From positions 95,006 through 159,005 of the forward strand of contig JAHEKE010000002.1 in the NCBI GenBank assembly GCA_024638505.1: a stretch of 64,000 nt of DNA, given 5' to 3'. The position numbers were made by a program, and so were the translations under genes. Under the pieces are notes generated by a model. The model did no database searches, was not told the DNA's origin, and saw only the letters and a list, made by a program, of their open reading frames with translations. This stretch comes from Gammaproteobacteria bacterium (GTDB lineage Bacteria > Pseudomonadota > Gammaproteobacteria > Arenicellales > JAANXG01). This document shows, one piece after another, positions 1 to 9,466 of the stretch. Positions within the stretch are counted from its first letter, which is position 1. Each line of letters starts with the position of its first letter.

Positions 1-21
1 CGTTTAGCGTGAATCAATATC

Positions 22-567
22 ATGCAACCATTCTCAAAATTCTTGAAAGCAAAGCCCAAAGTGGATAGTTCCGTCTTCGTGGCGGCAACGGCTACCATCA
101 TTGGCGATGTAACCGTCGGCGCAGAGTCCAGCTTGTGGTACGGCGTGGTGGTGCGTGGAGACATAAACAGGATCTGCATCGGTGCACGGACCAATTTGCA
201 GGACGGAACCATAGTGCATGTATCCAGCGCAGGAGGAGGTGCGCTTATTGGTGACGATGTTACCGTAGGTCATATGGCGGTGCTGCACGATTGCTTTTTA
301 AAAGATCATTCATTCGTCGGTATCAAGGCCTGCGTAATGGATGGAGCGACAGTCGAGGGTGGCGCCATGGTTGCCGCTGGTGCTTTGGTTACACCAGGCA
401 AGATTGTGCGCAGCGGAGAATTGTGGGCTGGCGTTCCGGCGCAGCCGGTACGATCCCTCAAACAGGAAGAAATCGATATGATCGATTGGATCCCAAAGCA
501 CTATGTCGAGCTCGCCAAAGAATATATGATGCAAATGAGATTTAACCAACCCAGATCGAACAAGTGA
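22..567 (+). CDS. Gamma-class carbonic anhydrase family protein (YrdA-like)
   Basis: This 181-residue protein has the left-handed beta-helix hexapeptide pattern of gamma carbonic anhydrases. The three metal-ligand histidines of the family are visible as His66, His84 and His89 (IVH, VGH, VLH). Known family members bind zinc or iron in trimers and some hydrate CO2, but many bacterial YrdA-type members have weak or unproven activity, so the reaction is inferred. The ATG at 22 gives the usual family length. The stop codon overlaps the GTG start of the next gene (GTGA at 564-567), so the two are probably translationally coupled. Confidence 0.9.
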   Translation: MQPFSKFLKAKPKVDSSVFVAATATIIGDVTVGAESSLWYGVVVRGDINRICIGARTNLQDGTIVHVSSAGGGALIGDDVTVGHMAVLHDCFLKDHSFVGIKACVMDGATVEGGAMVAAGALVTPGKIVRSGELWAGVPAQPVRSLKQEEIDMIDWIPKHYVELAKEYMMQMRFNQPRSNK

Positions 568-1253
568 CTCCTGGCAATAGCACGCCTGTCAATCCCGCCG
601 CGATAATAGATTGGGATCAGATTGATACGGTAATGCTTGATATGGACGGCGTGTTGCTAGATCTGCGCTTTGATAACTGGTTCTGGCGTGAGCATGTGCC
701 AGCTCGCTACGCCGTCAAGCAGGGAGTGAGTTTGCAACGCGCCAGGTCCCGGCTGTTCCCCAAGATGCGGGCGATGCAGGGTACTCTGCAGTGGTATTGC
801 GTTGAATACTGGTCGAATACCCTTAATTTAGATATCGTCGAGTTAAAGGCGAGCAGCGCGAATCGAATCACCGTCCGTCCGCTGGTGCCCGAATTTCTTG
901 CCGCATGCTCAAAAAAAAGAAAACCCTTGCTGGTTACCAACGCACACAGAGATACCATACGTATCAAATTGAGTCATACTCGGCTGGATGACTATTTTGA
1001 AAACATTGTCTGCGCACATGAGCTGGATGCGCCAAAGGAAGAGCTGACGTTCTGGCAACGCATGGACAAACAATATCCGTTCGACCCGGAGCAGACTTTA
1101 TTTATTGATGACAATCTGAGTGTGCTGCGCACGGCCCGTGAGTTCGGTATCAATTACCTGATCTCAATTCATCAGCCAGATTCAGGTCAGCCGGGCCAGG
1201 AACCAGCCGAATTTGCTGCAATTCGGTCGTTTGCCCAAATAATGCCGGATTGA
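564..1253 (+). CDS. yrfG: HAD-family hydrolase, GMP/IMP nucleotidase YrfG-like
   Basis: This 229-residue HAD-superfamily protein has motif I DMDGV at residues 26-30, a VTNAH segment in the motif II position and the acidic motif IV FIDDN near residue 180. Length and the following nudE match the YrfG purine 5'-nucleotidase family, which dephosphorylates GMP and IMP. The GTG start overlaps the upstream stop codon. The first 15 or so residues are not part of the conserved domain, so a slightly later start is possible. The GMP/IMP preference is taken from the family, not from a residue seen here. Confidence 0.85.
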   Translation: MTPGNSTPVNPAAIIDWDQIDTVMLDMDGVLLDLRFDNWFWREHVPARYAVKQGVSLQRARSRLFPKMRAMQGTLQWYCVEYWSNTLNLDIVELKASSANRITVRPLVPEFLAACSKKRKPLLVTNAHRDTIRIKLSHTRLDDYFENIVCAHELDAPKEELTFWQRMDKQYPFDPEQTLFIDDNLSVLRTAREFGINYLISIHQPDSGQPGQEPAEFAAIRSFAQIMPD

Positions 1254-1297
1254 CCCCAGTGGTTATCGCCATGCGCCGGCAAAGATAAACCCTAGCA

Positions 1298-1840
1298 GTG
1301 TCCAAAAAGCCGACCGTCACACGTACCGAGACTCTTGCCAGAACCCGTTTGTTCCATGTGGAGAAGGTTGGGCTTCTGTTCGCTAACGGTACAGAAGTTG
1401 AATATGAGCGACTGCGCAGCCCAGGGGGCGGTGCGGTGCTGATCATTCCTTTGCTTGACCGTGAGACTATCATCTTGATTCGAGAGTATGTTGCTGGAAC
1501 GGAACGCTATGAACTAAGTTTTCCCAAAGGAGTCATCGAGTCCGGTGAAACTGCGCAGCGGGCAGCGCACCGTGAAATGAAGGAAGAGATAGGCTATGGT
1601 GCGCGTCAGCTGAAAACCTTAAAGGTTCTCTCGGTCGCGCCCGGTTATTCCGACTACCAAACGCATATCGTGCTTGCTGCCGAGCTTTATCCTGAGAAGC
1701 TGCCCGGTGATGAGCCAGAGGATATAGAAGTGCTGCCCTGGTCCTTGCACGAACTGGATCAGCTTATGCAGCGCGACGATTTTGTGGAAGCCAGGAGCAT
1801 TGCTGCGCTTTTTTTACTACAACAAGAGTTAGGTAATTGA
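1298..1840 (+). CDS. nudE: ADP compounds hydrolase NudE
   Basis: This 180-residue NUDIX hydrolase has a canonical box from Gly78, with Glu84 and REMKEEIG ending near residue 99. NudE enzymes split ADP-ribose, NADH and Ap3A-type ADP compounds. Position between yrfG and cysQ is the usual gammaproteobacterial arrangement and supports NudE over other NUDIX subfamilies. Translation probably begins at the GTG at 1298. The stop codon is embedded in TTGA, which also supplies the TTG start of cysQ. Confidence 0.9.
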   Translation: MSKKPTVTRTETLARTRLFHVEKVGLLFANGTEVEYERLRSPGGGAVLIIPLLDRETIILIREYVAGTERYELSFPKGVIESGETAQRAAHREMKEEIGYGARQLKTLKVLSVAPGYSDYQTHIVLAAELYPEKLPGDEPEDIEVLPWSLHELDQLMQRDDFVEARSIAALFLLQQELGN

Positions 1841-2682
1841 ACGTCGAAGATAATAACTATCTGCCACGCCTGACCGAGGCGGCTGTTGGTGTCGCCCGCA
1901 AGGCAGGGGCGCGCATACTCGAAGTCTACGACCGCGGCTTCGATGTGGATACAAAAAAAGACGGGTCTCCGGTTACCACCGCGGACCACCTGGCGCACAG
2001 CCTCATTGTAGAGGAACTCGGCAGATTACAGCCGACAATGCCGGTGCTGTCTGAAGAATCAACCGGCGACGCGATCAAGGACCGCCGCACGTGGCCCTCC
2101 TACTGGCTAATCGACCCACTCGACGGCACCAAGGAATTCATCAGCCGGCGCGGCGAGTTTACGGTGAATATTGCTCTGATTCACCAGCAGCAACCGGTAA
2201 TCGGTGTGGTTTACACGCCGGTACAGGATCTCCTGCATTGGGGGTTCCAGGGTGGAGACGCTCACAGGCAAGTGGGCGATGCGCAGGTGGAGTGTATCCA
2301 AGTGAAAAAGTTCAGGCACGGGATTCCCACGATTGTAGCCAGCCGCTCGCATGGTCGAGGAAATCTGGATAAATTCTTACAGTCGGTGGAGCGAAGTTAC
2401 GGTGGCTATGAGCTGACCAGTATGGGTAGCGCGTTAAAAATATGCATCGTTGCGGAGGGTAAGGCGGATGTTTATCCTCGGCTTGGGCCCACCAGTGAGT
2501 GGGACACCGCCGCCGCGCACTGCGTTTTACTGGTTGCTGGAGGAACGCTTACCGATTGCGACGGGAACCCGCTGCTCTACAACAAGCAATCGCTGCTCAA
2601 CCCCTGGTTTATCGCCAGTGGTAGAGGTGATGAGGACTGGAGTAGGCATTTAATTGACTTACCCCGCGACAATCCTTCATAG
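1837..2682 (+). CDS. cysQ: 3'(2'),5'-bisphosphate nucleotidase CysQ
   Basis: This 281-residue member of the inositol monophosphatase superfamily carries the metal-binding signatures LSEES at residues 71-75 and DPLDGT at 93-98, and a C-terminal EWDTAAAH segment. CysQ removes the 3' phosphate from PAP and PAPS produced during sulfate assimilation. The start is a TTG overlapping the nudE stop, with no in-frame ATG near the expected N terminus. It ends at 2682, almost touching the converging gene at 2685. Confidence 0.93.
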   Translation: MNVEDNNYLPRLTEAAVGVARKAGARILEVYDRGFDVDTKKDGSPVTTADHLAHSLIVEELGRLQPTMPVLSEESTGDAIKDRRTWPSYWLIDPLDGTKEFISRRGEFTVNIALIHQQQPVIGVVYTPVQDLLHWGFQGGDAHRQVGDAQVECIQVKKFRHGIPTIVASRSHGRGNLDKFLQSVERSYGGYELTSMGSALKICIVAEGKADVYPRLGPTSEWDTAAAHCVLLVAGGTLTDCDGNPLLYNKQSLLNPWFIASGRGDEDWSRHLIDLPRDNPS

Positions 2683-2684
2683 GG

Positions 2685-3044
2685 TTACCTGTATAACCAA
2701 TCTCCGGATGATATCCTCGGCTCATGACCGGTTGCCCGCTGATAAACATACATCCAACTGGGACCAAATCTGGTATCGATTATCGCTCGATCAAAGAAGT
2801 TAGGATAACCCTCTAATTCATCGAGCGCAGACAGGCGATGCCCGCCGACCGCATATACTTCCCCCGTAATCGACTGTGTGCCGGCTTCCACCGCTGCGGG
2901 AAAATTACCAACTCTGAGTAAGGTAAAAGCGTGAGGACTCAAGCACACTCCAAGAAATCTGCTGCCATGCAGGCGTGAGTGGTTGTGTTGCCCCAGACGC
3001 AAAGTTCCGTAAGCGAAGACAAGTTGCTCGCCGCCACCATCCAT
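2685..3044 (-). CDS. Gamma-glutamylcyclotransferase-fold protein (YtfP-like)
   Basis: This 119-residue protein has the GGCT-fold signature YGTLR at residues 12-16 and the conserved acidic segment DELEGYP, with the likely catalytic Glu at 78. Family members range from gamma-glutamylamine cyclotransferases to proteins of unknown substrate, so I assign the fold and not a reaction. It lies 2 bases downstream of the small membrane-protein gene on the same strand, and the pair converges on cysQ. Confidence 0.85.
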   Translation of the reverse strand: MDGGGEQLVFAYGTLRLGQHNHSRLHGSRFLGVCLSPHAFTLLRVGNFPAAVEAGTQSITGEVYAVGGHRLSALDELEGYPNFFDRAIIDTRFGPSWMYVYQRATGHEPRISSGDWLYR

Positions 3045-3046
3045 GG

Positions 3047-3349
3047 TTAATCCAAGGTGCTTTGATTTGCGTTGCTCTTCAGCGGTGGCAGGGGTTTTTT
3101 ACCAAAGTGCAGCCGCCAGCGATTACGCATTTTTCGCCACCCTAACCTGAGGTGAATAAGAATCCGTTTAGCCCATGGGAAATCAGCCGACAGTAAAATC
3201 AAACCCAAGGGGAGCATCCAGAATCCAAGGATCGGAAGGGCTCCAAAGACACCCCCTAGAACGAGTAGAATACCCAGCGGAATTCGCACCCATCGAGGGT
3301 GTGATTTGAGCTGGTTGAACCTGGCGTAAAGCGATTTTCTAGTGGACAT
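3047..3349 (-). CDS. Small two-helix membrane protein of unknown function
   Basis: This 100-residue protein has a basic N terminus, a hydrophobic hairpin around residues 20-58 (probably two membrane helices with a GFW turn) and a strongly basic C-terminal tail. The ATG at 3349 is chosen because upstream codons in the same frame add an uncharacteristic stretch that would run into the dapF promoter area. I do not recognise a characterised family. The compact LGGVFGALPILGFWMLPLGL hairpin resembles short uncharacterised proteobacterial membrane proteins. Confidence 0.7.
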   Translation of the reverse strand: MSTRKSLYARFNQLKSHPRWVRIPLGILLVLGGVFGALPILGFWMLPLGLILLSADFPWAKRILIHLRLGWRKMRNRWRLHFGKKPLPPLKSNANQSTLD

Positions 3350-3397
3350 GAATTCTGACTCGACGCACCAACTATACACGAGTTTTGGGTTATCGTG

Positions 3398-4237
3398 ATG
3401 CGGCTGCAATTTACTAAAATGCAGGGCCTGGGGAATGATTTCATTGTGTTAGATGGAATTACCCAAAAGCTAAACATTTCTGCACAGCAGGCGAGGCGTC
3501 TGGCTGATCGTAAACACGGCGTAGGTTGCGACCAGATCCTTATGGTCGAAGCACCGCGTCAGCCTGGTTTTGACTTTGGCTTTCGCATTTTTAATGCCGA
3601 CGGCGGTGAAGTGGAGCAATGCGGTAACGGTGCCCGCTGTTTTGCGATTTTTGTCAGGGACAGAGGTCTTACGGATAAGAATGAAATTAGGGTTCAAACC
3701 AGGGGAAGCTGCATGACTTTATGTGTGCAGCCAGACAATACGGTTATGGTAGACATGGGCGTACCTGTTTTTGAACCGGCCTCTATACCATTTATAGCCG
3801 GTAAGCAGAAAGATTTTTATCAAATCGAGCTGAACGGAGATACGGTCAACGTAACCGTTTTGTCTTTGGGAAATCCGCATGCTGTACAGATAGTTGACGA
3901 TATCGATGCCGCTCCGCTAAGTGAACAGGGACCGAAAATTGAGTCTCATCAGAGATTTCCCAACAGAGTCAACGCAGGATTTGTACAAATCGTTGATCGT
4001 CATCGGGCAAGAGTGAGAGTATATGAAAGAGGGGTCGGTGAGACTCTGGCATGTGGCAGTGGCGCCTGCGCGGCAGTAATCGCCGGCAAAACCTCAGGGC
4101 TGCTGGATGATCAGGTAGAGGTTTCGCTGCGGGGGGGGGATTTATCCGTGCGCTGGGCAGGTCCGGGGCAACCGGTGTTTATGACCGGCGCGGCAAACAA
4201 AGTGTTTGAGGGCGAAATAGATTTGGAAAAAATGTAA
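3398..4237 (+). CDS. dapF: Diaminopimelate epimerase
   Basis: This 279-residue enzyme interconverts LL- and meso-diaminopimelate for lysine and peptidoglycan synthesis. The two catalytic cysteines sit in CGNGARC (Cys75) and ACGSGAC (Cys219). A GTG at 3395 lies one codon upstream; the ATG is preferred because the MRLQFTKMQGLGNDF start is typical. The stop overlaps the start of the DUF484 gene (TAATG), part of the common dapF-DUF484-xerC cluster. Confidence 0.97.
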   Translation: MRLQFTKMQGLGNDFIVLDGITQKLNISAQQARRLADRKHGVGCDQILMVEAPRQPGFDFGFRIFNADGGEVEQCGNGARCFAIFVRDRGLTDKNEIRVQTRGSCMTLCVQPDNTVMVDMGVPVFEPASIPFIAGKQKDFYQIELNGDTVNVTVLSLGNPHAVQIVDDIDAAPLSEQGPKIESHQRFPNRVNAGFVQIVDRHRARVRVYERGVGETLACGSGACAAVIAGKTSGLLDDQVEVSLRGGDLSVRWAGPGQPVFMTGAANKVFEGEIDLEKM

Positions 4238-4944
4238 TGTCAAAGTTAGAGCAAACGATCAAAAACGAGAAAGCAGATGAAGTTAAATTGGTGATTGATT
4301 ATCTGCGTACGCATAAAGATTTTTTTGTCGACAACCCTGATGTGCTGGCCCAGCTGGATATTCCGCACCAGGAGGGTGAGGGGGCTGTTTCTTTAATTGA
4401 GAAACAGGTTGCGGTATTACGTCAGCAGAGCGAGGCAGAACAAAAGCAACTTTATTCTCTAGTGCAGACTGCGCGTGACAATGAGCGCGTGGCCGACCGG
4501 CTGCATCGTATTGCATTAGAACTGCTGGGTTTGGATAATCTGGACGATGTTTTGGACAGCGTGCCGCAGTTGATCAAGGATTTGTTTAACGTTGAGCACG
4601 TCAGTTTAAGAGTTACCAGCAGCGGCGGCGAGCGCGCCGAGCTGGTGGATGCCCGCTCGCCAACTTTTGCCGATTTGTGCCTGCGCGTGATGTCGGGGCA
4701 AAGTGTGTGCGACAATCAGCTTGCGCCCGCGGCGAAGAGTTTCCTGTTCGGTGAGGATGCAAGCATAGCGAGCGTTGTGCTGATACCGTTAGGCGGCAGC
4801 CGCCCTTGTGGCATATTGGCCCTAGGCTCCCCGCAGGCGGACAGATTCAAGAACGAGCACGGGACTCTTTACCTCGATCGCTTGGGCGACCTCCTGGGAG
4901 CGGCAGTTCGTCGGCTGTCGAATAACCGCAGCGGGAATAAATAG
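4237..4944 (+). CDS. DUF484 family protein (YigA-like)
   Basis: This 235-residue protein begins with a short helical region carrying YLRTHKDFFVDNPDVL, the typical N-terminal signature of DUF484 proteins. A coiled-coil-like segment (about residues 55-85) and a GAF-like C-terminal domain follow. The family is almost always encoded between dapF and xerC, as here, but its molecular role is unknown. Confidence 0.92.
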   Translation: MSKLEQTIKNEKADEVKLVIDYLRTHKDFFVDNPDVLAQLDIPHQEGEGAVSLIEKQVAVLRQQSEAEQKQLYSLVQTARDNERVADRLHRIALELLGLDNLDDVLDSVPQLIKDLFNVEHVSLRVTSSGGERAELVDARSPTFADLCLRVMSGQSVCDNQLAPAAKSFLFGEDASIASVVLIPLGGSRPCGILALGSPQADRFKNEHGTLYLDRLGDLLGAAVRRLSNNRSGNK

Positions 4945-4950
4945 CGTTCG

Positions 4951-5871
4951 ATGTCACCGTCTGCGCTGAGGCTGGTGGAGCGCTATATTGAACATCTGCG
5001 CGTTGAGCGAAGGCTGTCGAGGCATACCGAATCTGCTTACCGTCGGGATCTGACTAGACTGCGCCAGTACTGTCAAAAAGCGGATTTTATCGAGTGGACG
5101 GATCTGAGCGCACACGGCGCCAGAAGATTCGCCGGCGATTTACGCGTTCAAGGACTGTCTTCCCGCAGCATACAACGCCATCTGTCTGCGTCTCGCGGTT
5201 TTTTTCGTTACCTCATGCAGCATCGCCACGCACGGGTCAATCCGTTTTCCAGCATTACAGCACCGAAGGCTGAAAAAAGGTTGCCCAAAGCCCTTAGCGT
5301 GGATCAGGTCAGCCTGCTGGTTGCGGTTAAGGCAAAAGATCCAGTCGCGATGCGGGACCGAGCCATGATGGAGCTGTTCTATTCGTCGGGATTAAGGCTG
5401 TCTGAGTTGGTGCAATTGGATCTCCCGCGTTTAGATCTGCGCGGCGGTTCGGTCAGAGTAGTGGGTAAAGGTAATAAAGAGCGTGAGATTCCAGTCGGAC
5501 GTCTGGCGGTTTCGGCTGTTACCGAGTGGCTCCCCTTCAGGTCAGAAATGGCGGTCCGGGGTGAAGCGGCACTATTCGTGTCGAGTCGGGGGAGACGTAT
5601 TAGTACGCGCGCAGTGCAGCAGCGCATCCAACATTGGGCGAAAAAACAGGGTTTGGATACCAGCGTGCATCCGCACATGTTGCGACACAGTTTTGCGACG
5701 CACGTATTGGAGTCGAGCGGGGAGCTGCGAGCGGTGCAGGAATTGTTGGGCCATGCCAATATCAGCACCACACAGGTTTACACCCATTTGGATTTTCAAC
5801 ACCTGGCCAAGGTGTACGATAGGGCGCATCCCCGCGCGAAGAAAAAGAATCGGGGCCGCCGGCCGGCATAA
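4951..5871 (+). CDS. xerC: Tyrosine recombinase XerC
   Basis: This 306-residue site-specific recombinase works with XerD at the chromosomal dif site to resolve dimers. The SAM-like N-terminal core-binding domain is followed by a catalytic domain with the full active-site set: Arg149, Lys173, His242, Arg245, His268 and nucleophile Tyr277. Placement after the DUF484 gene identifies XerC and not XerD or a phage integrase. It is followed by about 200 bases holding the hppA promoter and leader. Confidence 0.95.
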   Translation: MSPSALRLVERYIEHLRVERRLSRHTESAYRRDLTRLRQYCQKADFIEWTDLSAHGARRFAGDLRVQGLSSRSIQRHLSASRGFFRYLMQHRHARVNPFSSITAPKAEKRLPKALSVDQVSLLVAVKAKDPVAMRDRAMMELFYSSGLRLSELVQLDLPRLDLRGGSVRVVGKGNKEREIPVGRLAVSAVTEWLPFRSEMAVRGEAALFVSSRGRRISTRAVQQRIQHWAKKQGLDTSVHPHMLRHSFATHVLESSGELRAVQELLGHANISTTQVYTHLDFQHLAKVYDRAHPRAKKKNRGRRPA

Positions 5872-5955
5872 CTCACCCACGCGGCTGAGATGTGCGGGGA
5901 GGCAGTCTTGCTTAGGCCGATGCGAGGGGCGAAATTCCGGTCTAGTCAAATCCGC

Positions 5956-5983
5956 TTGAAGCTGGCGTAAAGTCAGGTATCAT
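5956..5983 (+). promoter_or_regulatory. Candidate sigma70 promoter for hppA
   Basis: TTGAAG at 5956-5961 and TATCAT at 5978-5983 are separated by 16 bases, matching 4/6 and 5/6 consensus positions. Transcription would begin near 5990 and make a leader of roughly 90 nucleotides before hppA. Confidence 0.5.
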
Positions 5984-5990
5984 ACGGCGC

Positions 5991-6053
5991 CGCGGATGGA
6001 GGGGCCCGCGTCAAGTATTTAATCATCATCCCCCGTTACCAGCAAAGCGGGGG
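5991..6053 (+). promoter_or_regulatory. Structured 5' leader of hppA with two hairpins
   Basis: The predicted leader opens with a hairpin, CGCGG (5991-5995) pairing with CCGCG (6006-6010) around a GATGGAGGGG-containing loop. A second hairpin has CCCCCG (6030-6035) pairing with CGGGGG (6048-6053). The C-run could alternatively pair with the purine-rich loop of the first hairpin, which would be a pseudoknot. No Rho-independent T-run follows. A regulatory role is inference. Confidence 0.4.
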
Positions 6054-6083
6054 ACTGTAACAGCAAAATGTAAGGGGAAGTTC

Positions 6084-8093
6084 ATGTCTTTCGAGGGTTT
6101 GATACCGATCGTTCTCGGTGCCTTTGGCCTGTATGCCGCGAAACGGATATTCAGCATGATACTGGAGTATCCAGGGGGAACTGGAAAAGTAGCCGAAATC
6201 GGCGATGCCATCCACCGCGGGGCGATGGTGTTCATGCATCGCGAATACAAGATACTCGGGATCTTTGCTGCAGCGGTCTTACTGGCGATACTGCTGTCGC
6301 CGTTGGGCTGGCGTACAGCATTCGCATTTCTGGTCGGTGCACTTTGCTCTGGTGTGGCAGGCTACATCGGCATGTATACCGCTACCAAGTCGAACGTGCG
6401 TACGACAACAGCGGCCAGCGAAAAAGGTGCCGCCACGGCCCTGACTGTCGCGTTTTTCGGTGGTTCGATTATGGGTCTGTGCGTAGCGTCCATGGGGTTG
6501 CTTGGGCTTGGGCTGCTCTATCTGATGTTTGGTGGAGATCCGGAAACCGCACACGTTATTCACGGCTTTGGTATGGGGGCCTCTTCGGTTGCGCTGTTTT
6601 CACGTGTGGGAGGCGGCATATTCACCAAAAGTGCGGATGTTGGCGCTGACCTTGTAGGTAAATTGGAAGCAGGAATCCCCGAGGACGATCCGCGGAATCC
6701 AGGCGTCATCGCAGACAACGTGGGTGACAACGTGGGCGATGTCGCAGGCATGGGGTCCGATATTTTTGAGTCCTACTGCGGCGCAATGATTGCGACCATC
6801 GCCATCGCCTCCACCCTGAGTATGGAGCTGCTGGATCAGCTGGGTGAGCAAGGCAGCCTCATGTTTTTACCGTTGGCACTGGCCTCAACCGGGTTGTTGT
6901 GCTCTATTGCCGGTATCTGGCTGGTCCGCCATTTCAGTGCAAAATCCCCTGAAGTAGCGTTAAGAATCGGAACCATAGGCGCCAGCGTGATTTTCATGGT
7001 AGCGGCGCTGGCCGTGATTGCGCTGTCCGGGATCGCTCTGTCGGTATGGGGATCGGTGCTGGTCGGCGCAGTCGGTGGCATCATTATTGGACTTATCACC
7101 GAGTACTATACCGCCAGTAGCCCGGTGCGCAAGATCGCGCAGGCCGGTGAGACCGGCCCGGCAACCGTCATCATAGGTGGTCTCGCTGTCGGTATGCAGT
7201 CTGTGGTGGTGCCCATGTTGACATTGAGCGCAATCATTCTGATCTCGAGCCAGATTTCAGGTTTATACGGGGTTGGTATAGCCGCGGTGGGCATGCTGGC
7301 CACGGTGGGCATTACCATGGCCATCGATGCATATGGTCCAGTGGCGGACAACGCCGGAGGGATCGCCGAGATGTCTGGTCTGGGCGAAGACGTCCGGAAG
7401 ATCACTGATTCCCTGGATGAATTGGGTAATACGACCGCCGCCATTGGCAAGGGCTTTGCCATTGGGGCTGCGGCGCTGGCAGCATTAGCGATTATTTCGG
7501 CTTATATTGAAACCGTCGCGCTTAGCGTTCCGGGGTTTTCTCTTGAGCTGAGCAACCCTAAAGTGCTGGTTGGTGTCTTTATCGGCGGGATTTTCCCATT
7601 TCTGGTAGGAAGTATGACCATGACCGCAGTGGGTGACGCCGCTTTTGACATGATTAAGGAAATACGGCGGCAGTTTAAAGAGATACCTGGTTTACTGGAA
7701 GGCAACGCGCAGCCCGACAATGAACGCTGTGTGGAGATTGCGACTGACGCGGCGTTAAAACGTATGGTGCCGCCTGGCATCCTGGCGGTAGTGGCGCCGG
7801 TGGTCATTGGATTCATCCTCGGCCCAGAATCACTGGGCGGTATGCTCGGCGGGGCTTTGTTAGGATGCGTACTGCTTGCCCTGACAATGGCTAATGCCGG
7901 CGGGGCCTGGGACAACGCGAAAAAGTATGTGGAACGCGGACACCATGGGGGTAAGGGTTCCGACGCGCACAGCGCTACGGTGGTCGGCGACACGGTGGGT
8001 GATCCGTTTAAAGACACTTCCGGTCCATCGATGAATATCCTTATCAACGTAATGGCCATCGTATCTCTGGTCATCGCGCCGCTGCTGGGATAA
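6084..8093 (+). CDS. hppA: K+-dependent-type membrane-bound pyrophosphatase (H+ or Na+ pumping)
   Basis: This 669-residue integral membrane enzyme has about 15-16 hydrophobic segments. It couples PPi hydrolysis to H+ or Na+ export. The PPi/Mg-binding signatures [18 protein letters not shown] and the C-terminal [10 protein letters not shown] are intact. At the position that separates the subfamilies it reads GNTTAAIG (Ala452, Gly455), the K+-dependent form, where K+-independent pumps have Lys and Thr. That class includes both Na+ and H+ pumps, so the ion is open. An AGGGGA ribosome-binding site precedes the ATG. It converges on a PPi-type phosphofructokinase gene. Confidence 0.96.
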   Translation: MSFEGLIPIVLGAFGLYAAKRIFSMILEYPGGTGKVAEIGDAIHRGAMVFMHREYKILGIFAAAVLLAILLSPLGWRTAFAFLVGALCSGVAGYIGMYTATKSNVRTTTAASEKGAATALTVAFFGGSIMGLCVASMGLLGLGLLYLMFGGDPETAHVIHGFGMGASSVALFSRVGGGIFTKSADVGADLVGKLEAGIPEDDPRNPGVIADNVGDNVGDVAGMGSDIFESYCGAMIATIAIASTLSMELLDQLGEQGSLMFLPLALASTGLLCSIAGIWLVRHFSAKSPEVALRIGTIGASVIFMVAALAVIALSGIALSVWGSVLVGAVGGIIIGLITEYYTASSPVRKIAQAGETGPATVIIGGLAVGMQSVVVPMLTLSAIILISSQISGLYGVGIAAVGMLATVGITMAIDAYGPVADNAGGIAEMSGLGEDVRKITDSLDELGNTTAAIGKGFAIGAAALAALAIISAYIETVALSVPGFSLELSNPKVLVGVFIGGIFPFLVGSMTMTAVGDAAFDMIKEIRRQFKEIPGLLEGNAQPDNERCVEIATDAALKRMVPPGILAVVAPVVIGFILGPESLGGMLGGALLGCVLLALTMANAGGAWDNAKKYVERGHHGGKGSDAHSATVVGDTVGDPFKDTSGPSMNILINVMAIVSLVIAPLLG

Positions 8094-8104
8094 AGCGGTT
8101 TAAT

Positions 8105-8126
8105 CTCGCCTGCTCCCGCGGGCGAG
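8105..8126. terminator. Hairpin between convergent hppA and the phosphofructokinase gene
   Basis: CTCGCC at 8105-8110 pairs with GGCGAG at 8121-8126 around a 10-base loop. Short flanking arms CGGTT and AACCG extend the stem. It sits in the 96-base gap between two converging genes and could end transcription, but there is no clear T-run on either strand. Confidence 0.35.
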
Positions 8127-8189
8127 CGGTCGAACCGATTATAAAAACGCGATCATCGTGTAGGCTTTTTGCAGCGACATTTTAGATAA

Positions 8190-9449
8190 CTAAATCTCGA
8201 ATGAATGGAGCTTCTTCTCTGTTAAGACATTTTTCAAGCGGACGTACTGCGGTAGGCCTTTGCGGTAAGGCGGATAGTCCTCACCCTGGATCAGTGGTTC
8301 GAGATACTGTCGGCAAACATCCGTAATACCGAATCCGTCCGGCGTGATGTATTCCCGCGGCATCTTTTTTTCAACATTGGCGACCTCATGCAGGGGAGCT
8401 TTTTCGATGCACCACTGGTAAGGGTCATTTGACTTTCGAATGATCGCGGGCATTACCGCGTTTTCCCCAGCGAGAGCCATTTCGACCGTAGCCTTACCCA
8501 CCGCATAGGCCTGCTCCACATCGGTTTTTGACGCGATGTGACGTGCCGCTCTTTGCAAATAGTCAGCTACCGCCCAGTGATACTTATATCCGAGATCCTG
8601 TTTGACCATACTCGCTACTACCGGCGCAACTCCTCCCAACTGGGCATGGCCGAATGCGTCAGTCAGCCCCTGATCCGATAAAAATTTTCCAGAACCATCG
8701 CGCACACCTTCGGACACCACTACGGAAACATACCCGTGCTGCTGCACCAGCTGCTCGACTCGGCCGCAGAAATCACTGCGCATAAATTCGATTTCAGGAA
8801 AAAGAATTATCAAGGGAATTTCGGTTAGACAGTCCGAGGCGAGGCCCCCGGCGGCGGCTATCCACCCGGCATGCCGGCCCATTACTTCTACGATAAAAAC
8901 TTTGGTGGACGTTTTAGCCATGCTGGCAACGTCAAAACTGGCTTCTCTGGTTGAAACCGCCACGTATTTTGCGACAGACCCAAAGCCGGGGCAGTTGTCT
9001 GTAATCGGCAGATCGTTGTCTACGGTTTTTGGAATGTGGATCGCCTGGATTGGATAGCCCATAGTTTCAGCCAGCTGTGAAACTTTAAGACAGGTATCTG
9101 CGGAATCACCTCCTCCGTTGTAAAAGAAATATCCAATGTCATGCGCCTCGAATACAGCTATCAGACGTTCATACTCCCGCTTATTCTCTTGCAGACTTTT
9201 CAGTTTATAACGGCAGGAGCCAAAAGCCCCCGACGGAGTGTATCGAAGCGCGGCGATACTGGCGTCACTCTCCTTGCTGGTGTCGATTAATTCCTCCTGC
9301 AGAGCACCTATAATCCCGTTATAGCCGGCAAACACCGTACCTATATGCTGTTTGTTTATACGCGCAGTTTCGATAACACCACAAGCACTGGTGTTGATGA
9401 CGGAAGTAACCCCGCCTGACTGCGCGTAGAATGCATTTTTGTTGTTCAT
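8190..9449 (-). CDS. pfp: 6-phosphofructokinase, PPi-dependent type
   Basis: This 419-residue phosphofructokinase shows the residues typical of PPi-using enzymes: GGGDS with Asp115 where ATP enzymes have Gly, and PKTVDND with Lys141 in place of Gly. It would phosphorylate fructose-6-phosphate with pyrophosphate, reversibly, in glycolysis and gluconeogenesis. The active-site GRHAGW segment is present. Related long enzymes in methanotrophs and chemolithotrophs are PPi-dependent and can act on other sugar phosphates. It lies 17 bases downstream of a small unknown gene and converges on hppA. Confidence 0.93.
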   Translation of the reverse strand: MNNKNAFYAQSGGVTSVINTSACGVIETARINKQHIGTVFAGYNGIIGALQEELIDTSKESDASIAALRYTPSGAFGSCRYKLKSLQENKREYERLIAVFEAHDIGYFFYNGGGDSADTCLKVSQLAETMGYPIQAIHIPKTVDNDLPITDNCPGFGSVAKYVAVSTREASFDVASMAKTSTKVFIVEVMGRHAGWIAAAGGLASDCLTEIPLIILFPEIEFMRSDFCGRVEQLVQQHGYVSVVVSEGVRDGSGKFLSDQGLTDAFGHAQLGGVAPVVASMVKQDLGYKYHWAVADYLQRAARHIASKTDVEQAYAVGKATVEMALAGENAVMPAIIRKSNDPYQWCIEKAPLHEVANVEKKMPREYITPDGFGITDVCRQYLEPLIQGEDYPPYRKGLPQYVRLKNVLTEKKLHSFEI

Positions 9450-9466
9450 AATGATTTAATTCACCC

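Noticed and set aside
5985-6060. Canonical fluoride riboswitch upstream of hppA
   Set aside because: The first hairpin loop is similar, but the conserved P2 helix and TGATG segment are missing, so it is kept only as a structured leader.
8105-8140. Strong bidirectional Rho-independent terminator
   Set aside because: The stem is present but neither strand has a proper T-run, so it is given low confidence.
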